Part shown: positions 1 to 7,767 of the stretch, one piece after another
Numbering within the stretch: the first letter of the stretch is position 1
Layout: each line of letters opens with the position of its first letter
From: CAKSQF01 sp051867915
Lineage (GTDB): Bacteria > Bacillota > Clostridia > Oscillospirales > CAG-272
Reading direction: 5' to 3'
Assembly (NCBI GenBank): GCA_051867915.1
Contig: JBJDZJ010000145.1
Coordinates: forward strand, 1-8,663
DNA: 8,663 bases
Translations under genes and position numbers: made by a program
The notes under the pieces: generated by a model
The model's input: the letters and a program-made list of their open reading frames with translations, nothing else
Told to the model about the DNA's origin: nothing
Database searches by the model: none

Positions 1-162
1 GGTCTTGATGCACCGTAAACCCAACGACATGAAATCATCTTCATGTCCGACAAACGGCATTGAAAGAATCACCTCGTGATCCTTCATCAATTCCCGGATA
101 AATTCCAGACGAAACCGGTAGAGCATATAGGAATGATTGGTGATAATCAGAATCCTGCTCAT
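1..162 (-). CDS. Glycosyltransferase, GT4/GT-B type, N-terminal fragment
   Basis: The gene runs off the left edge of the window, so only about 54 N-terminal residues are present. It starts with ATG at 162 and reads MSRILIITNHSYMLYRFR, followed by a stretch ending VILSMPFVGHEDDF. A hydrophobic first strand, then an NHSYMLYRFR helix start and a second strand, is the N-terminal Rossmann half seen in GT-B glycosyltransferases of capsule and exopolysaccharide clusters. Such enzymes add a sugar from a nucleotide-sugar donor to a lipid-linked oligosaccharide on the cytoplasmic face of the membrane. Its start overlaps the stop of the upstream sugar-phosphate transferase by four bases (ATGA), indicating translational coupling and a shared pathway. 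The donor-binding C-terminal half lies outside the window, so sugar specificity cannot be judged. Confidence 0.75.
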   Translation of the reverse strand, partial: MSRILIITNHSYMLYRFRLEFIRELMKDHEVILSMPFVGHEDDFMSLGLRCIKT

Positions 163-782
163 TTTCGGACGGACTCCTTTTCCTCATGCAATGTACCTGT
201 GCCGCCCTCGACCACGCCGTCATGCTTCAGAACCTTCACGAAGGTACCGAAAAAGCACTTACAATCGAAGAGAAAGCTCATTTTTTCGACATATTCGCCG
301 TCAAGGCGTGCCTTTATCGGAATTTCCAGTTCGTCACGGCCGTTGATCTGCGCCCAGCCGGTCAGCCCGGGACGGACATCATTGGCACCGTACTTATCCC
401 GCTCGGCAACCAGATCATCCTGATTCCAGAGTGCCGGACGGGGACCGATGATGCTCATTTTTCCGGTCAGAATGCAAAGAAGCTGGGGAAGTTCGTCAAT
501 GGACAGTTTCCGATACCATTTTCCCGATCTCGTAATCCATTTCTGGGGATCGGACAGCAGATGAGTGGGCATATTGGCAGGCGTTGAGGTATACATGGTG
601 CGGAATTTGGGCATCATAAAGGTGGTTTTATGGATTCCGATGCGTTTCTGCCAAAAAAGAACGGGACCCTTAGAGTCGATTTTCACGATAAGCGCGAAAA
701 TCAGCATGGGGATTGCCAATATGACGAGCGCAATCAACGACAGAACAATGTCGATCAATCGTTTGAAAAAATGTTTATACAT
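159..782 (-). CDS. Polyprenyl-phosphate sugar-1-phosphate transferase (bacterial sugar transferase family)
   Basis: This 207-residue protein has the full small monotopic phosphoglycosyltransferase layout (PglC/EpsL-like). It would transfer a sugar-1-phosphate from a nucleotide sugar to undecaprenyl phosphate, the first membrane step of glycan assembly. Visible features are an N-terminal KRLID and hydrophobic re-entrant segment (about residues 7-34), GPVLFWQKR (39-47), KFRTM (59-63), the catalytic-type Asp-Glu pair in SIDELPQL (D96, E97), GPRP (113-116), and VRPGLTGWAQINGRD (136-150). The length is normal for the stand-alone catalytic domain and there is no extra N-terminal membrane domain. 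The start is supported by AGGAGGAG at 791-798, eight bases upstream. It is the first gene after the terminator at 903-957 and is coupled to the downstream glycosyltransferase. The sugar transferred cannot be read from the sequence. Confidence 0.93.
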   Translation of the reverse strand: MYKHFFKRLIDIVLSLIALVILAIPMLIFALIVKIDSKGPVLFWQKRIGIHKTTFMMPKFRTMYTSTPANMPTHLLSDPQKWITRSGKWYRKLSIDELPQLLCILTGKMSIIGPRPALWNQDDLVAERDKYGANDVRPGLTGWAQINGRDELEIPIKARLDGEYVEKMSFLFDCKCFFGTFVKVLKHDGVVEGGTGTLHEEKESVRK

Positions 783-902
783 GAATCAATCTCCTCCTGA
801 GCGAAAAAAACGCTGTCAAAGTCAGAGTCCCACACAAAAGCCACGAATGAACGCATGACACTGATTTCCGCTCGATCCGCAGATCATTTTCATTGCGTTC
901 CT
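783..902 (-). other. Leader of the glycan-assembly unit, non-coding
   Basis: This stretch lies between the terminator and the sugar transferase start. I see no gene and no convincing -35/-10 pair: a TTTGACA on the minus strand (815-821) has no -10 at the right spacing, because the ribosome binding site sits there. It contains a 7-base inverted repeat (849-855 with 894-900), a GATC-TGCG-GATC palindrome inside that loop, and a short AGCG/CGCT hairpin with an all-T loop at 800-814. These could fold in a 5' leader but are individually weak. Confidence 0.3.
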
Positions 903-957
903 TAAAAATACAGCAGCAAATGGTAAGTTGACGGAAAAAATTGCTGCTGTATTTTTA
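903..957 (-). terminator. Intrinsic-type terminator closing the glycosidase operon
   Basis: A perfect 17-base inverted repeat (903-919 with 941-957) has a CAGCAGCAA-type core flanked by A5/T5 runs, and a 21-base loop. On the minus strand it lies 19 bases after the glycosidase stop and reads as a stem whose 3' arm ends in TATTTTTA, the usual U-tract. The A-tract on the other arm makes it symmetrical, so it could work in both directions. It separates the 8663-976 unit from the glycan genes. The loop is longer than in most intrinsic terminators. Confidence 0.85.
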
Positions 958-975
958 TTGGATAAAGAAACCGTC

Positions 976-3900
976 TTATGTCAGCGTGTTATAGCTGACA
1001 ACAATGGGATCGGAGTAAACATATACGGTCCGTCCTGCGTCATCTGTATAGGCCAGATAAGCACGAACCACATATTTGGTAGAAGCATAAGCAGGCGTCA
1101 TGGTGTAAGAGAAGGATCCGTCCGCCTTATATGTGGAGAAGCTAACTTTTGTTCTGCCGGGGGTATTTACGGTCAAAATTCTGGTGCCGAGCTTGGAAGC
1201 ACGGTAATAGACAAGACCATGAGCGGTAACCGTATGATACTTGCTGATGTTCTCATAATCTTCAAATTTACCGGTCAGCGTAATCTTCGTGCCGCTGGCA
1301 GCCCTTGCCGCAGATACGGATACCGACGGCTTAATAGTCGCAGGAGTTACCTTCGGGATTGCTTCCGTCCTGGTTTCGCCGCACACCGAGCAGGTGTAGG
1401 TCATGATGCCTTCCTCTTCCTCGGTGGCTTCCTTGGTGACAACACCGCTGTCCCAGCTGTGACCCTTGGCGGCAATAGTCGATCCGGTTTTGACCGTTTC
1501 GCCGCATACCGAGCATACTTCATCGCCGGTATAGCCAGCTTCCGTGCAGGTAGCTTCCTTTGCATTCTGCAATGTTGTAGTGTGTCCTGTTGCAAATGAC
1601 ACGGTTCCGGATGCAATCAACGCACCGCAGTCGGTACAGTAGGTGTCACCGGTGTAGCCATCCTCGGTACAGGTTTCTTCCTTCGCATTCCGAATTTCGG
1701 TATGCTCATGAGCGCAGACAGGCGTATTCGCCAGGGTAACCTCATAGGTCTTGACCGTGCTTCCATCCTCGGAAACGGTCAGGATGCGGACAACATTGTC
1801 CAGGACGGGCAGGATCGTAATACCTGCATTGACATCGGTGGTAGCCGCTACGGTAGAACCTTCGGCTTCATAGGTCAGCGTATCGGCGACAAAACCGTCA
1901 ATCGCCGTACCGTCCACGGTGATACCGCTCAGATCGGCGGAGCTGTTGTATTCCAAAGTGCCTGCAAAGGTCATAACCTCTGCTTCGGTCAGACCGACAC
2001 AGTGGCCGGACTGCTCTGTAAAGGTGACCCGAAGAGCAACGGGATTGATGACCTGATCAAAGGTATATTCCGTCTTCGTAAAGCCTGCCGAAGGAGTCAC
2101 ATCTGCATAGCCGATTTCGGTAAAGCTACTACCATTCAGGGAGTATTCAAACTTCACTGCACTCGGAAGAGACGCAGAATAACTATCCGTAAAGTAGTAC
2201 AAATTCACACTGCTGATCAGCTGTGCAGTCGCCCATGTAAAGGTAATTGCCGCAGTACTGCTGGTGTTCCGGTTGTTGTAGTTTGTCCAACGGGCATTGG
2301 TGTCCGAGCTGTTGTTCGTAACACCGTCCACGATAGAGGACAGGTTATCGGAAGTCGATGTGCAATCCTCGGAGAGGCTTGCCGCAGAAGCCACATTGGT
2401 ACTTTCCGTGTTGACCGCTTCACCTACACGGACAGTGCAGGTCACGGGCAGGGTTTCATCACCAAAGATGGTCGCAGTGCCGTTGACCGTCACAACATCG
2501 CCGACGGTTGCAAACTGGTTTTCCGTCATAGCATCCCAGGTAACGGTAAATTCACCGCTGAGGGTGCCGTCAGGCAGCACACCGTTTACCACGGTAGACA
2601 GTGTGGGAACGGTATCGGGTGTGGTCACAGTGGAGATATTCCGCAGAGCAATCACATTGTCGATCACATGAAGCCTGCATGTCACAGAGATGGGTTCCAA
2701 TTCGTCAAAGGTCAATGTACCTTCAATGGTATAATCGCCGGCGGTATTATAAGTCTCCTCGGAGATTTCATTCCAAACGATGGTGCCGCTTACAATGGAA
2801 TCGTCTGCCATAGTGCCGGTAGCGGTGGTATTCAAGGTAGGAACAGTGCCTGCCTTGACGGTATAATCCCGAACCATCGTGTAGCTGACCAGACCCTCGG
2901 TGACAGTGCCGTCATCCACAGCAGTGGTTGTTACGGTTGCACTGCCGCCGGTCAGACCGGAGGATGTCACATTGACCGTAAAGCTGCCTGCGTCCTTGGT
3001 GGAGCGAACGATGACAAGTGCCTTGCCTGCATATGCGGCAATGTTGGCAGAGGTTTCAGAAGTCAGGACACTGGACTGCTGATACTTGGCGGTGGTCGCC
3101 TGGTCGCCGTTATCCACGCCCAGAATCACACCGTTGCCGGTCAGAGAGAAGTTGATGGTATTGGTAGCCGTGGTATCCAGCACGCCGTTTGCGTCGGTGA
3201 CATCCACGGTGATGAAGACCAGACTGGAGCCGTCTGCGGCAATCTCGGTCTTATTCTGAGATACAACCAGCTTGGAAACGGTGCCGGGGGTAGATACGGA
3301 GTTCTTTCCGCTGTTGCCGGAAAGGGTAATCTCCGTGGTGCCGTCTGCCTCAAAAGCCTTGGCGGAGATGGTTCCGGAGGCGTAGGTCACATTGAAGGTG
3401 GCATACAGGCTGGTGGAGCCGGAGCCGGAAACAGCCGTGCAGACGGAACTGTCATCGCTGGCGGTGCTGTAAGTATAATAGGTATGCCCTGCACTGCTGG
3501 TATTTGCAGTTCGTGTAGCGGTGCCGATCAGGGTACCGTTGCGGTATAGCTTGACCACAGGAGCGTTGGAATAGATCACCACAGGCGTCTTGCTGCTGGT
3601 GGTCATATAGTTGTCAGAGTCCCATGCGGTAACCAGATGCAGAGTGGTTTCGTCCTGGTTCCACTGGCTACGGTAGAGATAATAGGTATCCTTCTCAAAG
3701 CCGGTGGTTTCCACAATACCGAAGTAGGAGCTGTTGGGGTAGGCACCTGATCCGGAAACAGAACCGGAACCGGTACCGTTCCAGGGAGTAGGCTCGCCGA
3801 TGTAGTCAAAGCCTGTCCAGACGAACTCACCTGCTACACAGTCATACTGGTATGTATTATAGATGGATTCGTGGGCGGTAATGCCCCAGCTGACCGCAGA

Positions 3901-5622
3901 GGTATCGTAGGAAGTCAGGTGATACTTGCCGTCGGCATTGGTAGCACTTTCCTGAGAGGTATAGATGCCCCGGCTATTGATGGCAGAGGATGTTTCCATT
4001 GCAATGCATACGCCGCCATAGCTCTGTGCAAGGCTATACAGCGTACTTGCGTCATTGGCATAGTTGAAGCCAACCACACCGCCGTTGTTTTGGATCACAT
4101 TCAGCACCTGACCCAGCACGGAGGAGGTACTGGTGGATTTGGTATTGTCGCCGATGGTAGTAGGTCTGGTGGTGTCAACTTCGTTGACCCAGTCAATCAG
4201 ATCCTGTGCGATGGTGGGGAAGGTAGAGGCAGCCGAAGCACCCTCCTGAATCTCATTACCCAGAGACCACAGGATAATCGACGGGGCGTTCCGATCCCGC
4301 TTGACCATGGACTTGATGGCAAATTCCGACCAAGTCATGGAGCTGCTGCCGCCGTAGATGCCGTTGGACGAACTCAGATTTGTGCTAAAATACTGTGCAA
4401 AATCGTAGCTGTTCCCGTTCTTGGCAACACTCCAACCGTCAAAGGCTTCCTCTACTACCAGCAGACCCAATTCGTTGCAGATGTCAATGAAATCCTCATC
4501 GGCAGGGTTGTGGCTGGTACGGACGGCATTGACGCCCATATCCTTCATGATGGAAAGCTGACGGTAGATGGCGTCATAGTAAGCGGCGGAGCCAAGCGCA
4601 CCCTGGTCATGGTGCAGACAAACGCCGTTGAGCTTAACATTTTTACCGTTCAGATGGAAGCCGGTGCTGTCAAAACTGAACCAGCGGAAGCCAAAGGTGG
4701 TGTCATAGGAATCCACCTCTTCCCCGTTCACCGTCAGAACGGTGCGAACGGTATACAGATTAGGCGAATCCGGAGACCACAGTTTCGGACTGCTGACAAC
4801 CGGACGTGCAGTGGCGGTCACGGTTGTGCCTGCGTCAACGGTTACGGTAGTGACGGCACTGTCGCCGGTCTCTACAACCGTATTGGTCACTGTCACACTT
4901 GCAGAAGAGTCACCGTCATTTACTACATCCACGGCGACAGTGACAGTTCCGTTTCCACTGGAAATGTTGGGAGTGGTCACATATGTACCGTTCAGATCCA
5001 CATGAACAGGATCGGTCACGATCAGGGTGACATCCCGATAAATACCGCTACCGGAGTACCAGCGGCTGGAAGGAATCGTGTTGACAGCCTTTACTGCGAT
5101 CACATTCTCCGTAGAGCCGTCGCAGGTCAGATAATCCGAAATATCAAATGCAAAAGAGGTATAGCCATAGTGGTGTTCGCCTACCAGTGTACCGTTGACA
5201 TACACATAGGCGTCGGAATATACACCGTCGAAGTATAAGAGGACGGTCTTTCCCGCATCGCTTTCAGGCAGGGTGAATGTCTTACGGTACCAGCCGGTAC
5301 CGCCGGGCAGAAATCCGCTCTCTGCTTCGCCGGAAGTGGTGTAGGATTGGGAGATACTGAAATCGTGAGGAAGGGTGACGGCTTTCCAGCTTGAATCATC
5401 AAAATTCACATTCTGAGCTGTGGAGCTTGTTCCGAGATAGAATTTCCAGCCTTCGTTAAAATTATTTTCCCGTGACGAAGTTGAAGATACTTTGACGGTT
5501 TCGGATTCACCTTCAACCGTCTGTCCCCCCGCAATCACCGACGGTACGATTGTCATACTGCTCAGCAGAATGGCACCCACCAGCGACACGGAAAGAACGC
5601 GTTGTCCTAAGGTTTTAAACAT
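976..5622 (-). CDS. Secreted multidomain GH2 glycosidase (beta-galactosidase-like)
   Basis: This is a 1548-residue extracellular enzyme. The signal peptide spans about residues 1-31, with likely cleavage after SVIA. It is followed by a GH2 sugar-binding domain (about 53-203), a GH2 Ig-like domain (205-312) and the GH2 barrel (313-612). The acid/base is E457 in SLGNEIQE, the likely nucleophile is E543 in AMETSSAINSRG, and GEFVWTGFDYIGEPTPW is at 598-614. Next come a DUF4982-like domain (about 635-770), a GH2 C-terminal/invasin-like Ig domain (783-900), two Big_4-type Ig domains (909-986, 987-1067), an F5/8 type C-like discoidin domain (1076-1220), a cadherin-like sandwich (1223-1298), three 41-residue Cys-containing repeats (1303-1424) and an unrecognised C-terminal domain (1430-1548). 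No LPXTG or transmembrane anchor is visible. It is probably a beta-galactosidase; no NxK glucuronidase motif is seen after the nucleophile. GGAAGGG at 5631-5637 supports the start. It lies 27 bases after the radical SAM gene with no visible promoter between them. Confidence 0.93.
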   Translation of the reverse strand: MFKTLGQRVLSVSLVGAILLSSMTIVPSVIAGGQTVEGESETVKVSSTSSRENNFNEGWKFYLGTSSTAQNVNFDDSSWKAVTLPHDFSISQSYTTSGEAESGFLPGGTGWYRKTFTLPESDAGKTVLLYFDGVYSDAYVYVNGTLVGEHHYGYTSFAFDISDYLTCDGSTENVIAVKAVNTIPSSRWYSGSGIYRDVTLIVTDPVHVDLNGTYVTTPNISSGNGTVTVAVDVVNDGDSSASVTVTNTVVETGDSAVTTVTVDAGTTVTATARPVVSSPKLWSPDSPNLYTVRTVLTVNGEEVDSYDTTFGFRWFSFDSTGFHLNGKNVKLNGVCLHHDQGALGSAAYYDAIYRQLSIMKDMGVNAVRTSHNPADEDFIDICNELGLLVVEEAFDGWSVAKNGNSYDFAQYFSTNLSSSNGIYGGSSSMTWSEFAIKSMVKRDRNAPSIILWSLGNEIQEGASAASTFPTIAQDLIDWVNEVDTTRPTTIGDNTKSTSTSSVLGQVLNVIQNNGGVVGFNYANDASTLYSLAQSYGGVCIAMETSSAINSRGIYTSQESATNADGKYHLTSYDTSAVSWGITAHESIYNTYQYDCVAGEFVWTGFDYIGEPTPWNGTGSGSVSGSGAYPNSSYFGIVETTGFEKDTYYLYRSQWNQDETTLHLVTAWDSDNYMTTSSKTPVVIYSNAPVVKLYRNGTLIGTATRTANTSSAGHTYYTYSTASDDSSVCTAVSGSGSTSLYATFNVTYASGTISAKAFEADGTTEITLSGNSGKNSVSTPGTVSKLVVSQNKTEIAADGSSLVFITVDVTDANGVLDTTATNTINFSLTGNGVILGVDNGDQATTAKYQQSSVLTSETSANIAAYAGKALVIVRSTKDAGSFTVNVTSSGLTGGSATVTTTAVDDGTVTEGLVSYTMVRDYTVKAGTVPTLNTTATGTMADDSIVSGTIVWNEISEETYNTAGDYTIEGTLTFDELEPISVTCRLHVIDNVIALRNISTVTTPDTVPTLSTVVNGVLPDGTLSGEFTVTWDAMTENQFATVGDVVTVNGTATIFGDETLPVTCTVRVGEAVNTESTNVASAASLSEDCTSTSDNLSSIVDGVTNNSSDTNARWTNYNNRNTSSTAAITFTWATAQLISSVNLYYFTDSYSASLPSAVKFEYSLNGSSFTEIGYADVTPSAGFTKTEYTFDQVINPVALRVTFTEQSGHCVGLTEAEVMTFAGTLEYNSSADLSGITVDGTAIDGFVADTLTYEAEGSTVAATTDVNAGITILPVLDNVVRILTVSEDGSTVKTYEVTLANTPVCAHEHTEIRNAKEETCTEDGYTGDTYCTDCGALIASGTVSFATGHTTTLQNAKEATCTEAGYTGDEVCSVCGETVKTGSTIAAKGHSWDSGVVTKEATEEEEGIMTYTCSVCGETRTEAIPKVTPATIKPSVSVSAARAASGTKITLTGKFEDYENISKYHTVTAHGLVYYRASKLGTRILTVNTPGRTKVSFSTYKADGSFSYTMTPAYASTKYVVRAYLAYTDDAGRTVYVYSDPIVVSYNTLT
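1351..1716 (-). repeat. Three tandem 41-residue Cys repeats within the glycosidase
   Basis: These are coding repeats with a period of exactly 41 residues (123 bases). The CxxC pairs are C1329/C1332, C1370/C1373 and C1411/C1414. The first two units also share the NAKE-TCTE-GYTGD block (C1318 and C1359), while the third has ATEEEEG in its place and lacks that Cys. A His precedes each unit (H1305/H1307, H1347, H1388). CxxC plus His suggests zinc or iron binding, or disulfide-stabilised small modules. Such repeats recur in Clostridia surface proteins; their function is unknown to me. Confidence 0.8.
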
Positions 5623-5630
5623 TAGAGTTA

Positions 5631-5637
5631 CCCTTCC
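5631..5637 (-). promoter_or_regulatory. Ribosome binding site of the glycosidase
   Basis: GGAAGGG on the minus strand lies eight bases before the ATG at 5622. It is a moderate match to the 16S complement. It lies within the 27-base gap after the radical SAM stop, which leaves no room for an independent promoter there. Confidence 0.6.
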
Positions 5638-5649
5638 ATTTCTTTGATT

Positions 5650-6828
5650 TTAGATATCCTCCATATCGCAATCCCGTATTTCAGAAACTGCGAAAGAATT
5701 CAACTTCCGATCGGTCTGCGAAAGTTTTTCCGCATACAACCGATAATATTTTGCGGCAGATTCATTCATCCTGCAAAGGTAATCCGGTCTGCCGTTCCGG
5801 TCCCCGCACTCGTTTGATACCATGGCGATACATGGATGACAAAGAATCCGATTGGCACAATTCTTGCAGGCGGGCGAATAACGCAGTTGTCGGGTCTGTT
5901 CAACCATTTCCTGCCATACATCCGACAGTTTTCGATCTTTCAGTGAAAACTTGACCGATCCGTACATTCCGCAGTTGAGCAGATCGCCCTGCCAGTCTAT
6001 CCAGAGGGAACTGCGCCCTGCTCTGCAACGGATCTCCATTCCTTCCTCGGAAATGTCCTGCCTGTTCAATGCCTCTTCAAGAGGGAGAAAATGGCTGAAT
6101 CGCTCTGCCTGACCACAAAACCAATCAGGATCACTTTGAAGAAAATCCGCCTTTACTCTGAGCCTTCCCGCTTCTTCGGGCGTCAGGCGGTCATTCTGAC
6201 CCACCATATCGGCATTTCTTCGAATAGGTGGAAACATATAGGTTGCAACCTGAATGGGAGAACCTACTGATTTGGCATATGACATCATGGCTTCCAGATC
6301 ATCCGCATTGTAGGGTGTGATGCTTGTATTGAATTTCACGGGAAGCTTGTACTTTTTCAGATATTTTACGGCATTTCGAACCTTTTCAAAGGCATCCGCA
6401 CTTCCGCACAGACGCTGATAGGTCTCGCCGCTTGCGCCGTAAAGGGTAATATTCAAGCGGATGGGACGGTGAACAGACAGCCATTCTGCCGTCTCGGCGT
6501 CAATCATGGTGGCGTTGGTGTTGACAGAGACCTGCATTCCCATGTCCAACATTCCCGAAAGAATTTGACGGAAATCGGGATGCAGGAAAGGTTCACCTCC
6601 GGTAAGAAGGGGAAACAACATTCCCAGATCAGCCGCTTCACGGGCAAGCGCCAGCCAACGGTCACCGTTGAGCAATCCGCCTGCCGCCTGTACTTCTGCG
6701 GCACTTTTCCGGACATAACACATTTTGCAGGAGAGATTACAGAGCGGAAGCAGTTCGAAGGAGCCTGCCAGAGGGATTCCCTGCCTTCCTGCTTTCTCCC
6801 ACAACCGATCTCTGATTTTATCTTCCAT
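5650..6828 (-). CDS. Radical SAM/SPASM peptide-modifying enzyme
   Basis: This 392-residue protein is a radical SAM enzyme with a SPASM-type C-terminus. The SAM cluster motif is CNLSCKMC (C30, C34, C37), followed by the SAM-binding GGEP at 77-80 and a barrel running to about residue 240. The C-terminal domain carries C268, C286, C321, C324, C330, C333, C341 and C352, a spacing suited to two auxiliary [4Fe-4S] clusters. SPASM enzymes of this size mainly modify ribosomal peptides through C-S, C-C or C-O bonds, or mature proteins. The immediate neighbourhood (precursor-like peptide and kinase-like protein) favours a peptide substrate. No PqqD-like leader-binding domain is evident at the N-terminus, because the cluster motif begins at residue 30. 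The ATG lies inside the end of the upstream gene (11-base overlap), and its own ribosome site (GGACGG, about 11 bases upstream) is weak, so translational coupling is likely. The reaction performed cannot be deduced. Confidence 0.92.
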   Translation of the reverse strand: MEDKIRDRLWEKAGRQGIPLAGSFELLPLCNLSCKMCYVRKSAAEVQAAGGLLNGDRWLALAREAADLGMLFPLLTGGEPFLHPDFRQILSGMLDMGMQVSVNTNATMIDAETAEWLSVHRPIRLNITLYGASGETYQRLCGSADAFEKVRNAVKYLKKYKLPVKFNTSITPYNADDLEAMMSYAKSVGSPIQVATYMFPPIRRNADMVGQNDRLTPEEAGRLRVKADFLQSDPDWFCGQAERFSHFLPLEEALNRQDISEEGMEIRCRAGRSSLWIDWQGDLLNCGMYGSVKFSLKDRKLSDVWQEMVEQTRQLRYSPACKNCANRILCHPCIAMVSNECGDRNGRPDYLCRMNESAAKYYRLYAEKLSQTDRKLNSFAVSEIRDCDMEDI

Positions 6829-7696
6829 CTATTATAACACCGTCCGATTTCAGCCTGCTTTCGAGACATTCCACCGCCCTTGCATCGGGAGTACAGGTCA
6901 GCAAGTACACAGGGATGTCGGTAAGCAGGGTCAGTATTTCTTCCATAGCCGCCTGTCGGGCGTCGGGATTCCATCCGTCGATGACCGCTTGACTCATCAG
7001 AAGTCCTGCCGCCTTTGCGGGCCGCAGACGCTGAACCCGATTGTCCGATCCCTGCGCCAACAGAACGACGGCTCCCGTTGGGACAACCGCATTGCTTCGC
7101 ACCGGCTCCGAGCCATCCAACGGGAAACCGTAGGACTGCCAACAATCGCCTGTCTTGCGAAGCAAAGTCCTGTCATTGCAAAGGACTTCACTGCCACGAT
7201 AGGTTTCCCACAATCTTGCCTGGGTGGTTTTCCCCGTTCCGGATGGTGCGGTAAAGAGGATGGCTGTATTCCCATGACGGATTCTGGATGAATGAAGAAA
7301 CAGCACGCCGAAGCGTTGCAGAATTCCTCTCAAAGGAATCATCCGCAATATGCTTCCGAAGTCTTCCGGGGGCGAAAGAAAGGGCTTTTCATTGATGACG
7401 CACAGGAATTCCCTGTGGTCCGATTGATAAACGCAACAGGCAATCGGTCCCTTCATTCCGCCGCGGGTCAGGCAGTAATACTTCTCCCCGGAGCGATGAT
7501 AGGTACAAAGGAGATCTTCTCCGAGCGGAGGCGTATCGGGCAGGGATACCTGATCCCAATCCCAGCTGATCCGGACCGTGACATCTGTCTCTTTTGTCAA
7601 CGGACATATGAAATTGTTCAGTGTGGCGTCCGTGCGCAGCGGTCGTTCCGACAGAAAGCCCAACCGCAGTCCCGCCAGAAGCAGAGTAAGCTCCAA
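6818..7696 (-). CDS. HPr-kinase-like P-loop protein of a peptide-maturation cluster
   Basis: This 292-residue protein has a Walker A motif, APSGTGKTT (150-158), a following NDRTLL (174-179, D175 as candidate metal/base residue), YGFPLDGSEP (189-198), and a core typical of HPr serine kinase/PEP-carboxykinase-fold proteins. Residues 1 to about 110 form a separate N-terminal region beginning with an LAGLRLGF strand and are not recognised. Proteins of this type often accompany radical SAM or PqqD genes; relatives in lasso clusters phosphorylate the peptide's C-terminal Ser. Here it lies between the precursor-like gene and the radical SAM gene, overlapping the latter by 11 bases. The start is TTG at 7696, as no ATG is available before the upstream in-frame stop (TGA at 7730-7732). 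GAGGA at 7705-7709, eight bases before TTG, supports it. Kinase activity is inferred. The protein could instead be a nucleotide-dependent carrier or recognition factor. Confidence 0.8.
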   Translation of the reverse strand: MELTLLLAGLRLGFLSERPLRTDATLNNFICPLTKETDVTVRISWDWDQVSLPDTPPLGEDLLCTYHRSGEKYYCLTRGGMKGPIACCVYQSDHREFLCVINEKPFLSPPEDFGSILRMIPLRGILQRFGVLFLHSSRIRHGNTAILFTAPSGTGKTTQARLWETYRGSEVLCNDRTLLRKTGDCWQSYGFPLDGSEPVRSNAVVPTGAVVLLAQGSDNRVQRLRPAKAAGLLMSQAVIDGWNPDARQAAMEEILTLLTDIPVYLLTCTPDARAVECLESRLKSDGVIIDGR

Positions 7697-7704
7697 AATC
7701 CTGA

Positions 7705-7709
7705 TCCTC
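7705..7709 (-). promoter_or_regulatory. Ribosome binding site deciding the TTG start of the kinase-like gene
   Basis: GAGGA on the minus strand is eight bases from the TTG at 7696. No ATG or GTG is available in frame between the upstream stop and this point, so this site together with the TTG is the best start. The weaker codon would reduce expression relative to the upstream peptide. Confidence 0.55.
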
Positions 7710-7718
7710 GAAATACGG

Positions 7719-7752
7719 GCGAATAGCCGTCAGTAAACTGACGGCAATTCGC
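7719..7752 (-). promoter_or_regulatory. Strong intercistronic hairpin between peptide and maturation genes
   Basis: The arms are GCGAAT (7719-7724 with 7747-7752) and GCCGTCAG (7726-7733 with 7738-7745). They enclose a 4-base loop and are interrupted by one T-T mismatch. That gives 14 base pairs in a 34-base element. On the minus strand it lies 15 bases after the peptide stop and is followed by CCGTATTTCG rather than a U-tract. A read-through attenuator or a 3'-stabilising hairpin is therefore more likely than a full terminator. Confidence 0.7.
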
Positions 7753-7767
7753 GATTCAATTGTAGTT

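Noticed and set aside
815..821. TTTGACA as a -35 for the sugar transferase gene
   Set aside because: The matching -10 position falls on the ribosome binding site and has no TATAAT-like sequence.
1702..5238. Long open frames on the plus strand opposite the glycosidase (1702-3549 and 3871-5238)
   Set aside because: They are antisense to a gene with clear GH2 catalytic motifs, show no domain character or plausible start context, and arise from the Thr/Ser/Val-rich codon pattern of the real gene.
6831..6839. Extended -10-like TGTTATAAT just before the radical SAM start
   Set aside because: There is no -35 at proper spacing, and the transcript would begin at or after the ATG, so it could not drive that gene; it lies in coding sequence of the upstream gene.
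6504..7145. Alternative 213-residue minus-strand frame across the kinase-like/radical SAM junction
   Set aside because: It is a different frame from two well-supported genes and has Arg/Gly/Cys-rich shadow composition without domains.
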